Shown: positions 15,374 to 23,669 of the stretch, one piece after another | Layout of the letters: the number at the start of each line of letters is the position of its first letter | Position numbering within the stretch: the first letter of the stretch is position 1 | DNA from: Xylanimonas protaetiae | GTDB lineage: Bacteria > Actinomycetota > Actinomycetes > Actinomycetales > Cellulomonadaceae | NCBI RefSeq assembly: GCF_004135385.1 | Contig: NZ_CP035493.1 | Location: forward strand, 3,539,440-3,603,439 | Direction of reading: 5' to 3' | Length of the DNA: 64,000 bases | Position numbers and translations under genes: made by a program | The notes under the pieces: model-generated | The model's input: only the letters and a program-made list of their open reading frames with translations | Database searches by the model: none | What the model was told of the DNA's origin: nothing

Positions 15374-18075
15374 GCGCCGTCACCCTTGACCCTGGCGACC
15401 CAGGTCACGGCGACCGCGAGCGGGACGGCACACATGCCCGCGGCGGTGACGAGCACCGGGTGGACGGCCAGCGGGAGCGCGAGCCATACCGACAGCGCCG
15501 CCGCGGCGACCGTCGCGGCCGCTGCGCCAGTGGCGACGCCGCGGCGCCTCGCCCGCCCGATGCCGTTCCAGACGGTGATCCACGCGATCGCGACGAGCGG
15601 CAGCGCGAGCCAGATGCCCTGCGCGTGCTGCGCGATCCAGCCCGACGACGCGTGCGGCAGCACGCCCTGGGCCCACGTGGCGGCGGACAGCGGGTCGGGC
15701 GTGTCGCCGAGCAGGAGCTGCTGCAGGAACGGGACCCGATCCGCGAACGCGGTCGTCACCCAGGTCGCGCCGAGCAGGGCGCTGGGCACGAAGGCGACCA
15801 GCCCCCACCGCAGGACGAGCCGGGCCGTGCGTGCGGCCGCGTCGCCTCCCCGGCTGTCGGCCGGCTGGCCGCGCCGTGGGACGGCGAAGAGCAGCCCGAG
15901 CAGGCGCGACAACGCCATCGCGCCGATCACGAGGACCGGGAGCCGGAGGCCGTCGACGTGCCGTGCCGCGAGATCGCCGAGCACGCCGTAGGTGGACACG
16001 ACGAGGGCGAGGAACAGCAGGGTCCCGTGCGCGAAGAGTCGGGGGGCCGTGGACGTGTCCCACACGTAGACCGCCGCGTACCCGAGCGCGAGGACGCCGA
16101 CGGCGGTCAGGACCGGCCGGAGGCCGACCGGCAGCCCACCGCCCGCCCAGGTGAGGCGGTACAGGACGAGCAGCGCGGCGTACGCCACCAGCGCCGCCAC
16201 GTGCCTCTTCAGGGACTGCCGGGCGGCGAGGACCCGGGGGGCACGCTCCGCGGCGTGAGCCTGGCGCGCCCGCTCCCGGGCGGCGACGCGCTCGGCCGCG
16301 GCCTCGGCCGCACGCCGGGTGGTCTCGTCCGCGTGGGCGGGCCGCAGCAGGAGGTCCGCGAGGATCGCCGCGACGGCGTTGCCCGCCTCGACGAGCGGGA
16401 CGGCGGCCGCCCGGAGCGCCTGCTCGCCCGCCGGGAGCGGCTCGAGCGAGAGCGCCTGCGCCCCGGCCCGGAGCCGGTCGGCGCGGTGGGCGTCGCTCAG
16501 CGACGCGACGAGCGCGTCGCCCTCGGCCCGGTCCGCGACGAGACGGTCGCGCTGCACGAGCGGCCGGGCCTGGCTCTCCGCCGCCGACCACCAGGTCGCC
16601 AGGCGGTTCTGCGCCTTGAGCACCTGGTCGGGCTCGGCGAGCGCCGCCGCCCAGACGGTGAGGGCCTCGCCGGTGCGCAGCTCGCGCACCCAGGCGGCGG
16701 CCTCCGGGCTGCCGCCCATGGCCTCGCGGGCGACGGCGGTGAGGGACTCCTCGGTCAGGCCGCGCCCCCGGTACTCGGGGGTCGTCGCCGGGGCGAGGAG
16801 CACCTGGAGCGCGAGCGGGAGCACGGCCGGGTCGTCGTAGGGGGTGGCGAGGATCTTGGGGTCGACGCCGGCGCGGTCGAGCCAGCGGGTGAGCTCCTCG
16901 CGCTTGCGGGGGTCGACGAGCTCCTCGGCGGCCGGACGCCAGCTCCGCCGCAGGGTCGCCGCGAGGGACGCCGCGTCCCGGTGCACCGTGTCCGCGAGCG
17001 TGAACGGGAGGTCCGCGAGCGAGGCTCCGGGCCCCGGTGGCGCCGTGAGCGACCCCAGGCGGTTGACCGTGGGCGAGCCGCCGGCGAGCCAGTCGCGAAC
17101 CTCCGGCTCGGCCCAGCGGTGGTCGGGATCGTAGGTGAGCAGGCCCTCCAGCAGCAGCCTCCAGCGGGGGTCCGGGTGCTCGACCGGGACGTTGTGGTTC
17201 AGCACGGCGTGGCGGACCAGGCGGTCGCCGAGCCGGCGCCCCTGCTCGTCCGAGAGGACGTGCCGCCCGGTGAGGAGCTCGTGGACGATGATCCCGAGGG
17301 ACCAGTAGTCGGCCTTGCCGGCGACGTCGACCTCGCCGGCGTACATCTCGGGGGCGATGTAGTACCAGCTCCCCACGGACGAGCGGACCTCGGTGTCGAG
17401 CGAGAGCAGAGCGGCCGCGCCGAGGTCGCCGAGCACGAGCGTCAGCGGGCTGCGGCTCCGGACGAACACGTTGTCGGGCTTGACGTCACGGTGCACGACG
17501 CGGGAGGCGTGGGCGTCATGGAGGGCGCCGACGAGCTCGACGAGCACGGCGCGGGCCCGGTCCCTGGCCACGCCCTGCGGGCCGACCAGCTGCTGGAGCG
17601 TGCCCTCGGGGAAGTACTCCTGCACCTCCCAGAGATGCCGTCCGTCCCAGTGGAGGGCGGGGACGACCAGACGCCGCGACCGGTCGGCGCGCAGCTCGTC
17701 GTACACCGCGCGCAGCGCCGCGTACTGCGTCGCGTGGCCGCCGACGTAGTACTTCACCACGACCTCCCTGCCGCTGGCGCGCTCCCGGCACACGACGAGG
17801 TGCGCCTGAGCCCCGGACGGCAGCGCACGCACGGGCTCGAACCCCTCCAGCACGGCCGGCGGGATGCCACCGAGCAGGGGGACGGCGCCCTCGAGCCCGT
17901 CCGCGCGCGTCAGCGCCGCCCCGTCGGCGTCGTCGCCCTGGGTGGGCGCGGCCCGGCCGAGGTCGTCTCCCCGCGTGGGTACCGCGGCACGAAGGCCGTC
18001 AGCCTGGGTCGGTGCGGCACCCAGGGCGTCACCCTGGGTCGGTGCGAGGCTCCCTGCCTCGTCGCGTGTGGTCAT
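15370..18075 (-). CDS. Transmembrane Ser/Thr protein kinase with N-terminal Thr-rich repeat
   Basis: 901 residues in three parts. Residues 1-65 hold five imperfect copies of a 10-12-residue unit (APTQGDALGA, APTQADGLRA, VPTRGDDLGR, APTQGDDADG, ALTRADGLEG), each with one Thr followed by Q/R and G/A-D. Residues 80-330 are a Hanks-type kinase: Lys108 in VVVKYY, HRDVKPDN (195-202), DLG in place of DFG (217-219) and APE (241-243), so it looks active. The C-terminal 300 residues carry about eight hydrophobic helices. The Thr repeats may be autophosphorylation sites read by the FHA protein encoded next door; that is inference. GTGA overlap with the PP2C gene. Confidence 0.9.
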   Translation of the reverse strand: MTTRDEAGSLAPTQGDALGAAPTQADGLRAAVPTRGDDLGRAAPTQGDDADGAALTRADGLEGAVPLLGGIPPAVLEGFEPVRALPSGAQAHLVVCRERASGREVVVKYYVGGHATQYAALRAVYDELRADRSRRLVVPALHWDGRHLWEVQEYFPEGTLQQLVGPQGVARDRARAVLVELVGALHDAHASRVVHRDVKPDNVFVRSRSPLTLVLGDLGAAALLSLDTEVRSSVGSWYYIAPEMYAGEVDVAGKADYWSLGIIVHELLTGRHVLSDEQGRRLGDRLVRHAVLNHNVPVEHPDPRWRLLLEGLLTYDPDHRWAEPEVRDWLAGGSPTVNRLGSLTAPPGPGASLADLPFTLADTVHRDAASLAATLRRSWRPAAEELVDPRKREELTRWLDRAGVDPKILATPYDDPAVLPLALQVLLAPATTPEYRGRGLTEESLTAVAREAMGGSPEAAAWVRELRTGEALTVWAAALAEPDQVLKAQNRLATWWSAAESQARPLVQRDRLVADRAEGDALVASLSDAHRADRLRAGAQALSLEPLPAGEQALRAAAVPLVEAGNAVAAILADLLLRPAHADETTRRAAEAAAERVAARERARQAHAAERAPRVLAARQSLKRHVAALVAYAALLVLYRLTWAGGGLPVGLRPVLTAVGVLALGYAAVYVWDTSTAPRLFAHGTLLFLALVVSTYGVLGDLAARHVDGLRLPVLVIGAMALSRLLGLLFAVPRRGQPADSRGGDAAARTARLVLRWGLVAFVPSALLGATWVTTAFADRVPFLQQLLLGDTPDPLSAATWAQGVLPHASSGWIAQHAQGIWLALPLVAIAWITVWNGIGRARRRGVATGAAAATVAAAALSVWLALPLAVHPVLVTAAGMCAVPLAVAVTWVARVKGDGA

Positions 18076-18090
18076 CGCCGTCCTCTCGGC

Positions 18091-18681
18091 TCAGGCCGGC
18101 AGGACGCGGACGGTCACCTGCCGCCCGAGGCCGACGACGACGCCGTCCTCGAGGGCGAACACGTGACGGCCCACGGCCTCGCGGCCGTTGACGTAGGTGT
18201 TGTTGGTCCTGCTGAGGTGCTCGACGGCGACCGTCCCGGCGCGCACCGTGAGCGCCGCGTGCACCCTCGACGCCGTGGCCGACCCCGCGAGCCCCCGGCT
18301 GATCCGCGGGTCGGGGACGTCGCGGCCCACCTCCACGCGCTCGCCCGCGAGCAGCGGGACGCGCGACCCGTCGGGCAGCACGAGGTGCGCGGCGACGGCG
18401 GCGTCCGGGCCGGGGACGGCCGCCACGACACGCCGGTGGCCGCACTCGGGGCAGTCCGCCGCTCCGTCCGGGACCGGCTCGCCGCAGCCGGGGCACGCGG
18501 TGGTCCGGACCGGCGGAGCGGCCTCGGCCGGCGGGGTCACCGCGGCGACCCGGACCGGGGCCGCCGTGAGGGCCGGGGCCGCGAACCCGCCGATCTCCGC
18601 GTTGCAGTCCGCGTGCGGGCACAGCCATGAGTCGGCGGGGACGGGCCTGCCGCACTCGGGGCACGCGGTCAGCTCTCCCAC
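18091..18681 (-). CDS. Zinc-ribbon/FHA domain protein
   Basis: 196 residues. Two zinc ribbons (CPEC 7-10 with CPHADC 21-26; CPGC 63-66 with CPEC 77-80) lead to an FHA domain at about 95-194. The phosphothreonine-binding residues are present: GRD near 119-121, SRVH (138-141) and TNNTYVNG (159-166). FHA domains bind pThr peptides, so this is the likely reader of the kinase encoded next, 15 bp downstream. The start at 18681 overlaps the radical SAM gene by 13 bp. Confidence 0.9.
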   Translation of the reverse strand: MGELTACPECGRPVPADSWLCPHADCNAEIGGFAAPALTAAPVRVAAVTPPAEAAPPVRTTACPGCGEPVPDGAADCPECGHRRVVAAVPGPDAAVAAHLVLPDGSRVPLLAGERVEVGRDVPDPRISRGLAGSATASRVHAALTVRAGTVAVEHLSRTNNTYVNGREAVGRHVFALEDGVVVGLGRQVTVRVLPA

Positions 18682-19298
18682 GAGGCTCCCTCCAGGTGGA
18701 TGCCGCGCGCGGCGAGCGCCTCGCGGACCCGGTCCAGGTCACCGGGCTCCGGGAGGCCCAGCAGCCACAGGTCGTCGTCGTCGGCGCCCACCTGGATCCG
18801 GGGCCGCAGGCCCGCGTATCGGGTGAGCGCCCGCGCGGTGAGCAGCTCGAGCGTCTGGTTCGCGCTGGCGAGCAGCGGGTGGTCCGACGGCCGGTCCCGG
18901 CGGTAGGGACCGGCGACGACGGCGTCCGCCACGGCGAACAGCTCCGGCGCGCGGCGGCGTGCGGCCGCGGCGGCGTAGCCGGTGAACACGAGCACGTCCA
19001 GCTCCGGGTGCGCCGCCCGGACGAGCCGCAGCACGGCCGTGACGGCCTGGGCCTGCTGGAGCGGCTCCCCGCCCGTGACGGTGAGGCCGTCGAGGCCCTC
19101 GGCGTCGACACGGGCCGCGAGCAGGGCCGCGAGGCCCGGGACGCTCACCTCGTCCCCGCCGCCCGCGTCCCAGGTGTCCTGGGACGCGCAGCCGGCACAG
19201 CCGATCGTGCACCCCTGCACCCACAGGCCGACGCGCCGGCCCGGCCCGAGCGCGGTGACGGGCGAGAGCGTCCGGGACAGGCGCAGCGTCGCGGTCAT
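18669..19298 (-). CDS. NrdG-like radical SAM protein
   Basis: A 209-residue short radical SAM protein. The cluster ligands are Cys30, Cys34 and Cys37 in QGCTIGCAGC, followed by the TGGEPL motif (75-80). Size and motif layout are those of activases such as NrdG and PflA, with no SPASM or auxiliary-cluster domain. No glycyl-radical enzyme is encoded in the window, so the substrate is unknown; cluster partners are the only candidates. It overlaps the AAA+ gene upstream by ATGA and the FHA gene downstream by 13 bp, so it belongs to the operon. Confidence 0.85.
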   Translation of the reverse strand: MTATLRLSRTLSPVTALGPGRRVGLWVQGCTIGCAGCASQDTWDAGGGDEVSVPGLAALLAARVDAEGLDGLTVTGGEPLQQAQAVTAVLRLVRAAHPELDVLVFTGYAAAAARRRAPELFAVADAVVAGPYRRDRPSDHPLLASANQTLELLTARALTRYAGLRPRIQVGADDDDLWLLGLPEPGDLDRVREALAARGIHLEGASWES

Positions 19299-21112
19299 GC
19301 GAGCTCCAGCGTGCGGACGCCGTCGGTCTCGGAGCCGAGCGCGGTGACGGTGACGTCGCGGCTCCCGCGCTCCAGGAGAACCTCGGCGAGGGGGTTGACG
19401 AGGTTGACGACGACGGCGTCGGCGACCCCGCGCCCGCCGAGCAGGCGGCCTTCGACGGCGAGCTCCAGGAGCTGCTCCACGGCCCGCGGCCCGATGCGAA
19501 GCGTGCTGGCGTGCTCGGCGCGGACGCGGCCCTTGACGTTCTCGAGGTAGCGCAGGGCCAGGCCGCGAGCGACGTCCCGGCTCAGGTAGTCGAAGACGAC
19601 GATGTTCTCCTCGCCGATGCGCCCGAGGATCTCCGGGCGCCGGATCACGTCTCGGAAGTGGCCGACGATCTCGGCGCGCACCTTCGTCTGGATCTCGGGG
19701 TCGTCGGGCTCGACGCCGCCCACGCCGAGGTTCGAGGTGAACACGATGAGCGTCTCGGCGAAGTGCACCGTGGCGCCGGTCCCGTCGGTGAGCCGCCCGT
19801 CCGAGAGGATCTGGAGGAACTTGTCGAGGATCAGCGGGTGCGCCTTCTCGATCTCGTCGAACAGGAGCAGGCTGTAGGGGTTCTGCCGCACGGCGTTGGT
19901 CAGCTCGCCGCCCGCGGAGTGGCCCGTGTAGCCGGGCGGTGCGCCGATGAGGCGCGCCTCCGTGTGCTCGGCGGCGAACTCGCTCATGTCGAACCGCCGG
20001 AAGCTGCCCGACCCGCCGGCGTCGCCGCCGAACACGAGCTGCGAGACCGCCTTGGCCAGCTCGGTCTTGCCCGTGCCGGTGGGGCCGGCGAAGAACAGCA
20101 CGCCGCGAGGGCCCGACCCCCGCTGCGGCAGGTGCGCCGCCGTCATGCCGGTCGCGGTCCGCGCGAGGATGTCCATCGTGTGCGCGACGGCCCGGGACTG
20201 GCCCAGCACGCGCGCAGACAGCGCGTCACGGCCGTGGGCGACGCGGGCGCGCAGCTCCGCCCCGTTCCACGGGTTGTCGCGCACCCCGGTGCGATACGCC
20301 TGGACCGACTCGACGATCTGGCCCGGGTCGCGCCGCGTGTCGCGCTGCAGCTGCACGATGTCCCGCATGGCCCGCAGGCTCAGCCCTTCGGCCGCGTCGG
20401 CGAACTGCGTCACGGCGTCGCCGCCGCCGGGCAGGAGCGCGCGTGCCGCCGCCATCCTGGACCCCAGGTCGGGCACCGGCAGCGGGACCTGCCGGATGCC
20501 GTCGCCGCCGACCATCCAGGACGGCAGGTCGGACGGCTTGTCGACGAGGACGAGCACCGGGTTGTGCAACGCCCCGCGCTCGGCACCCCCACCCGTCCCG
20601 GGGCGCACGCGGGCCCGCGCGGAGTGCACGTGCGAGACCGCCGTCAGGAAGAAGGTGCTCAGGCCCGGCGCGAGCTCGTCGTCCGCGAGGGCCTGCGACA
20701 GATAGTCCAGGACGAGCGCCACCCGGGCCTGCGTCGTCGAGCCCACCGCGAGGAGCACGTCCCCCAGCCGGGGGTAGCCGACGGCGGTGCCGAGGAGCCC
20801 GGCGTGCGGCCCGAGCACGGCGCGGGCGAGGTCGCCCGCCTCCGAGCCGGCCGCCGTGCCCCCGCCGAGGACGGTCAGGCCGTGCACCGGCGAGTGGTAC
20901 AGCACCGCCCCGAACCCCTCCGCGGCCAGCGTGCCGGTGAGGGCGGAGACGGTGTCGAGCGGCACGACCCGCTCGCCGACCGGGCACATGTGCAGGTCAC
21001 GGATCGACCCGTGGAGCACGTACTGCGCAGTGACGGGCAGCGACGCGGAGATGTCGCGCAGCCAGGCGGGCGCCACGGGGGTCCTCGTCCCGGCGACGGT
21101 CGCGGCCGTCAC
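19295..21112 (-). CDS. AAA+ ATPase with a ClpB-like active domain and a degenerate N-terminal AAA domain
   Basis: 605 residues. The C-terminal half is a canonical ClpA/B-type AAA+ domain: Walker A GPTGTGKT (343-350), pore-like GAPPGYTGH (390-398), Walker B LLLFDE (415-420), sensor 1 FTSN (458-461) and an arginine region near EILGRIGEENIV. Residues about 20-260 resemble an AAA domain that has lost Walker A and B but keeps a sensor-like strand and lid (VLVLVDKPSDLP, then VPLPVPDLGSRMAAARALL); this is inferred from layout. The start is a GTG at 21112 that overlaps the upstream gene's TGA; the longer frame before it is a shadow of that gene. Probably the mechanical component of the cluster. Confidence 0.85.
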   Translation of the reverse strand: MTAATVAGTRTPVAPAWLRDISASLPVTAQYVLHGSIRDLHMCPVGERVVPLDTVSALTGTLAAEGFGAVLYHSPVHGLTVLGGGTAAGSEAGDLARAVLGPHAGLLGTAVGYPRLGDVLLAVGSTTQARVALVLDYLSQALADDELAPGLSTFFLTAVSHVHSARARVRPGTGGGAERGALHNPVLVLVDKPSDLPSWMVGGDGIRQVPLPVPDLGSRMAAARALLPGGGDAVTQFADAAEGLSLRAMRDIVQLQRDTRRDPGQIVESVQAYRTGVRDNPWNGAELRARVAHGRDALSARVLGQSRAVAHTMDILARTATGMTAAHLPQRGSGPRGVLFFAGPTGTGKTELAKAVSQLVFGGDAGGSGSFRRFDMSEFAAEHTEARLIGAPPGYTGHSAGGELTNAVRQNPYSLLLFDEIEKAHPLILDKFLQILSDGRLTDGTGATVHFAETLIVFTSNLGVGGVEPDDPEIQTKVRAEIVGHFRDVIRRPEILGRIGEENIVVFDYLSRDVARGLALRYLENVKGRVRAEHASTLRIGPRAVEQLLELAVEGRLLGGRGVADAVVVNLVNPLAEVLLERGSRDVTVTALGSETDGVRTLELA

Positions 21113-22281
21113 CGCTGCGCTCCCCGCTCGGAGGGCCGCTCGTGCGTCCGGGTGGTGGCCGCCGGGCGCCCGGTCCCGCGCGAGACGGTCTGCCCCTCGA
21201 CGTGCTGCATGGGCACCACACCCACCGGCATCTCGTGGTCCCGCGTGGACGCCACCCCGACCGCGGCCCATCGCACCTGGAGAGCCTCGAGCCGGCCGCA
21301 GTTCGCCTCCTCGGCTGCGGCGTCCGTCTCCTCGTCCGTGTCGCGGAGCGCCACGGTGCGCGCGAGCACCCGGTCCTGACCGGGCAGGAACCGCAGCTGG
21401 AGCGCGTGGTCGGGCAGGTCAGCACGGCCCACGCGCGTCCGTTCGCCCGCGGCGGCGGCCTCGACGAAGCCGTCGTCCACCTCGTAGCCGAGCTGCCGGA
21501 GCACCTCGGCCGTCTGCTCGACGACGAACGCGCGGTCGGCCTGCGACCGGCGCCGGGCCACGACCTCGTCGACGCGTGCGCGCAGCCGCGCGACGTCGGC
21601 CGGCGTGGTCGCCGAGCGCAGCGCGGCGCGCACGGCGGCCGCCTCGGGACCGTCCGCGTCACCGAGCGCCAGCTCCGCCTCGGCGGCGTCGGAGCGGACC
21701 AGGTGCGCCTCGCGCTGCGCGTGCAGGGCGGCCGCGGCCTCCGTCGACACCCGCAGCAGCAGCACCTGCGCGTCCGGAGCCCCGTCCGCGACGGCCTGGC
21801 CCGTGCGTGCCGCGAGCGCCTCCAGGCGGTCGCGCGCGTCGTCGTCCTCGACCGTCGCCAGCGCGCCGACGATCGCGGCGAGCGCCGCTCCGTCGTCGTG
21901 CGACGCGACCGCGGGCGCCTGCGTCGGGGTCGCGTCGGCGCGCCGGGCGGCGGCGAGCGCGAGGGTGAAGCCGCCGACGCCGGCCAGCCGGTCGGCGATG
22001 GCGGCCGCCCGGCGCCGGGCGCGGAGCTGGTCGCGCTCCGCGCCCAGGTTCGCGACGAGGGTGCGGAGCCGGGCCTCGGTGGCCTCCAGCGCGGAGCGGT
22101 CGTCGGCCGAGCCCACGGTGGGCAGCGACGCCCGCTTCCCGCCCAGCGCGACGACCTCCAGCGCCGTCTGGCGGGCCCGGTCGCGCAGGGTTGCGCACCG
22201 CCCTCGCGCCTCTGCGCACTCGCGGCGGTTGCGTGCCTCGGCGGACTCCACCGTGTATCCGTACCCCTTGGGTCCGCTCAC
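21109..22281 (-). CDS. Coiled-coil protein with MSGPKGYGYTVE N-terminus, unknown function
   Basis: 390 residues, mostly long Ala/Arg/Glu-rich helices with heptad character (residues about 15-270), ending in a small mixed domain with LQLRFLPGQDRVLARTVALRD. No enzyme motif or membrane segment. The N-terminal MSGPK followed by an aromatic/basic stretch is a start I associate with uncharacterised proteins from other AAA+ gene clusters, but I cannot name a family. It is directly upstream of the AAA+ gene with GTGA overlap, so it may be its adaptor or substrate. Confidence 0.7.
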   Translation of the reverse strand: MSGPKGYGYTVESAEARNRRECAEARGRCATLRDRARQTALEVVALGGKRASLPTVGSADDRSALEATEARLRTLVANLGAERDQLRARRRAAAIADRLAGVGGFTLALAAARRADATPTQAPAVASHDDGAALAAIVGALATVEDDDARDRLEALAARTGQAVADGAPDAQVLLLRVSTEAAAALHAQREAHLVRSDAAEAELALGDADGPEAAAVRAALRSATTPADVARLRARVDEVVARRRSQADRAFVVEQTAEVLRQLGYEVDDGFVEAAAAGERTRVGRADLPDHALQLRFLPGQDRVLARTVALRDTDEETDAAAEEANCGRLEALQVRWAAVGVASTRDHEMPVGVVPMQHVEGQTVSRGTGRPAATTRTHERPSERGAQR

Positions 22282-22360
22282 GGACCGCTCCTTCCGATCT
22301 CTTCTCGAGCGCCCCAGGCCTGCGGCCGGGCTCGGGGCTCCTGCCAGGTGCCGACGCGGG

Positions 22361-23152
22361 TCACCGCTCGGCCGGCGTGAGGTCCACCTCGGGGAACGCC
22401 GTGTCGAGGGCGACCTGCAGGTGGTGCCATCCCTGGTCGGTGAGCGGCTTGCCGTTGGCCGCCCAGTCGGACAGCGCCCCGCGCACGGCCATGTCCCGCA
22501 GCTCGCGGACGAGCTCGACCAGGCCGGGGTCGGCCCGGACCAGCGCCACGCACCGGTCCACGAGGTGCGGGACGTGCGCCTTGAGCTCCTCCGAGTCGTC
22601 CTTCTCGTAGATCGGCTGGACGACGGCGAGGATCTCGTCGATCGCCTCGCGGACGTTCACGTCCTCGACCGCGCCGGGGACGGGGACGGGCGCAGGGTGG
22701 GGTATGGGCTGCGGCGCCCGAGCCTCCGCCCCAGCGGTCTCAGCCCCAGCGGTCTCGGCCCCGCCGGCGTCCGGCGGGGCCACGGCGGCGAGGACCTTCG
22801 CGGCCATGGCGCGGTAGCGCAGCACGTTCCTCGGGTGCTCCGCTCCGCCGGCGAGCTGCACGGAGACGATGCTCCCACCGTCCGGCGCGGACCTCCAGGA
22901 GACCTCCAGCGCGAGCTCCGACCGCTCCCCGACGGGGCGCAGCGCGGCGGAGGACCCGCTGGTGCGCGTCAACCGGCGCAGCAGCCTCGGCACGGCTCGC
23001 TCGACGGCGGCCGCGACGTCGGCGGGCGCGAGGGGGGACACGACCTCGGTGCCGGCGCGCAGGCTGCCCTCGACCCGGAGCAGCAGGCGGAGGCCGACGA
23101 AGACCGCCACGCCGACGACGGCCAGGACGACGAAGACGGAGCCTGAGGACAT
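22361..23152 (-). CDS. Membrane-anchored protein of unknown function
   Basis: 263 residues. One N-terminal hydrophobic segment (VFVVLAVVGVAVFVGLRLLL, 6-25) is followed by a beta-rich part (about 40-120), an Ala/Pro-rich linker with repeated GAETA units and a helical C-terminal domain (about 160-250). No family recognised. Its ATG follows immediately after the TAG of the 32-codon gene upstream, so translation is probably coupled. It is followed by a 79-bp gap before the coiled-coil gene. Confidence 0.7.
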   Translation of the reverse strand: MSSGSVFVVLAVVGVAVFVGLRLLLRVEGSLRAGTEVVSPLAPADVAAAVERAVPRLLRRLTRTSGSSAALRPVGERSELALEVSWRSAPDGGSIVSVQLAGGAEHPRNVLRYRAMAAKVLAAVAPPDAGGAETAGAETAGAEARAPQPIPHPAPVPVPGAVEDVNVREAIDEILAVVQPIYEKDDSEELKAHVPHLVDRCVALVRADPGLVELVRELRDMAVRGALSDWAANGKPLTDQGWHHLQVALDTAFPEVDLTPAER

Positions 23153-23251
23153 CTAGATCACCGCCTTGCCGGGCAGCGGTCCGGAGCCGGTCGGGGCGTG
23201 CTCGCCGCCGACGGTGCGGGGGTGCAGGCGGACGTCCGACCACGTGGTCAT
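23153..23251 (-). CDS. 32-residue small protein
   Basis: An ATG at 23251 with AAGGA seven bases upstream opens a 32-codon frame ending in a TAG that abuts the next ATG. The peptide is polar and Gly/Pro/His-containing (starts MTTWSDVRLHP) and has no Cys and no membrane segment. Evidence that it is real is the good ribosome-binding site and the zero-gap coupling; no homologue is known to me. It might be a translation-coupling leader, or a small substrate of the radical SAM protein of the cluster, which is speculation. Confidence 0.5.
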   Translation of the reverse strand: MTTWSDVRLHPRTVGGEHAPTGSGPLPGKAVI

Positions 23252-23292
23252 GGGTGTTCCTTCGGGGCTGGCCGGCATCGGGGAGGGGCGTG

Positions 23293-23439
23293 TCACTTCC
23301 AGTGACCGCCGTGCTCCCGGCACAGGGCCCCCGTGTTGCGGCAGGTCGAGCACGTGAGCTTGCCGAGGAGCCCGCTGGCCCGTCCGCCGTTGCAGTCGGG
23401 GCAGTCGTGGAGCGGGCGTCCGCACCTGGTGCACTTCAT
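23293..23439 (-). CDS. 48-residue Cys-rich zinc-ribbon protein
   Basis: ATG at 23439 with GGGAGC about 7 bases before it. The 48 residues contain three CxxC pairs (Cys3/6, Cys13/16, Cys30/33) plus Cys40 and a His-rich end, in the style of the DnaJ cysteine-rich repeat (CPDCNGG). Likely binds one or two zinc ions. It lies between the HTH regulator and the 32-codon gene, on the same strand. The role is unknown. The 230-bp gap upstream (23440-23669) contains a perfect 7-bp hairpin at 23578-23595 and nothing else I can support. Confidence 0.65.
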   Translation of the reverse strand: MKCTRCGRPLHDCPDCNGGRASGLLGKLTCSTCRNTGALCREHGGHWK

Positions 23440-23669
23440 GGTCTTGCTCCCGTCGGGTGGGCGTCGGCCCCGGTCCGGAGGTCCGGGCCGGGGGCGTCGC
23501 GGCGGGCGACCCGGCGCGACGTGCACATCGTGGCGAACCACCGTCCCGTCCCCTGCCCAAAGCCGCATCCGGGTCTTCCGTCCGGGTCCGGACGGACGCA
23601 CGAACCCCGGGATCCTGCGGTTTCCCGCCCCTGCGGAGCCCGCGTTTCACCCTGCGGACGCACTCTCCG

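Noticed and set aside
17880-18060. Periodic repeat that might suggest a CRISPR-like array
   Set aside because: Units are about 33 bases with no spacers, in frame and coding for the kinase N-terminus.
15460-18630. 1056-codon plus-strand frame across the kinase and FHA genes
   Set aside because: Antisense artefact of third-position GC; no recognisable motif.
23578-23595. 7-bp perfect hairpin downstream of the HTH gene as a terminator
   Set aside because: Short stem without any T-tract; it may only be a chance palindrome in GC-rich DNA, so it is mentioned but not called.
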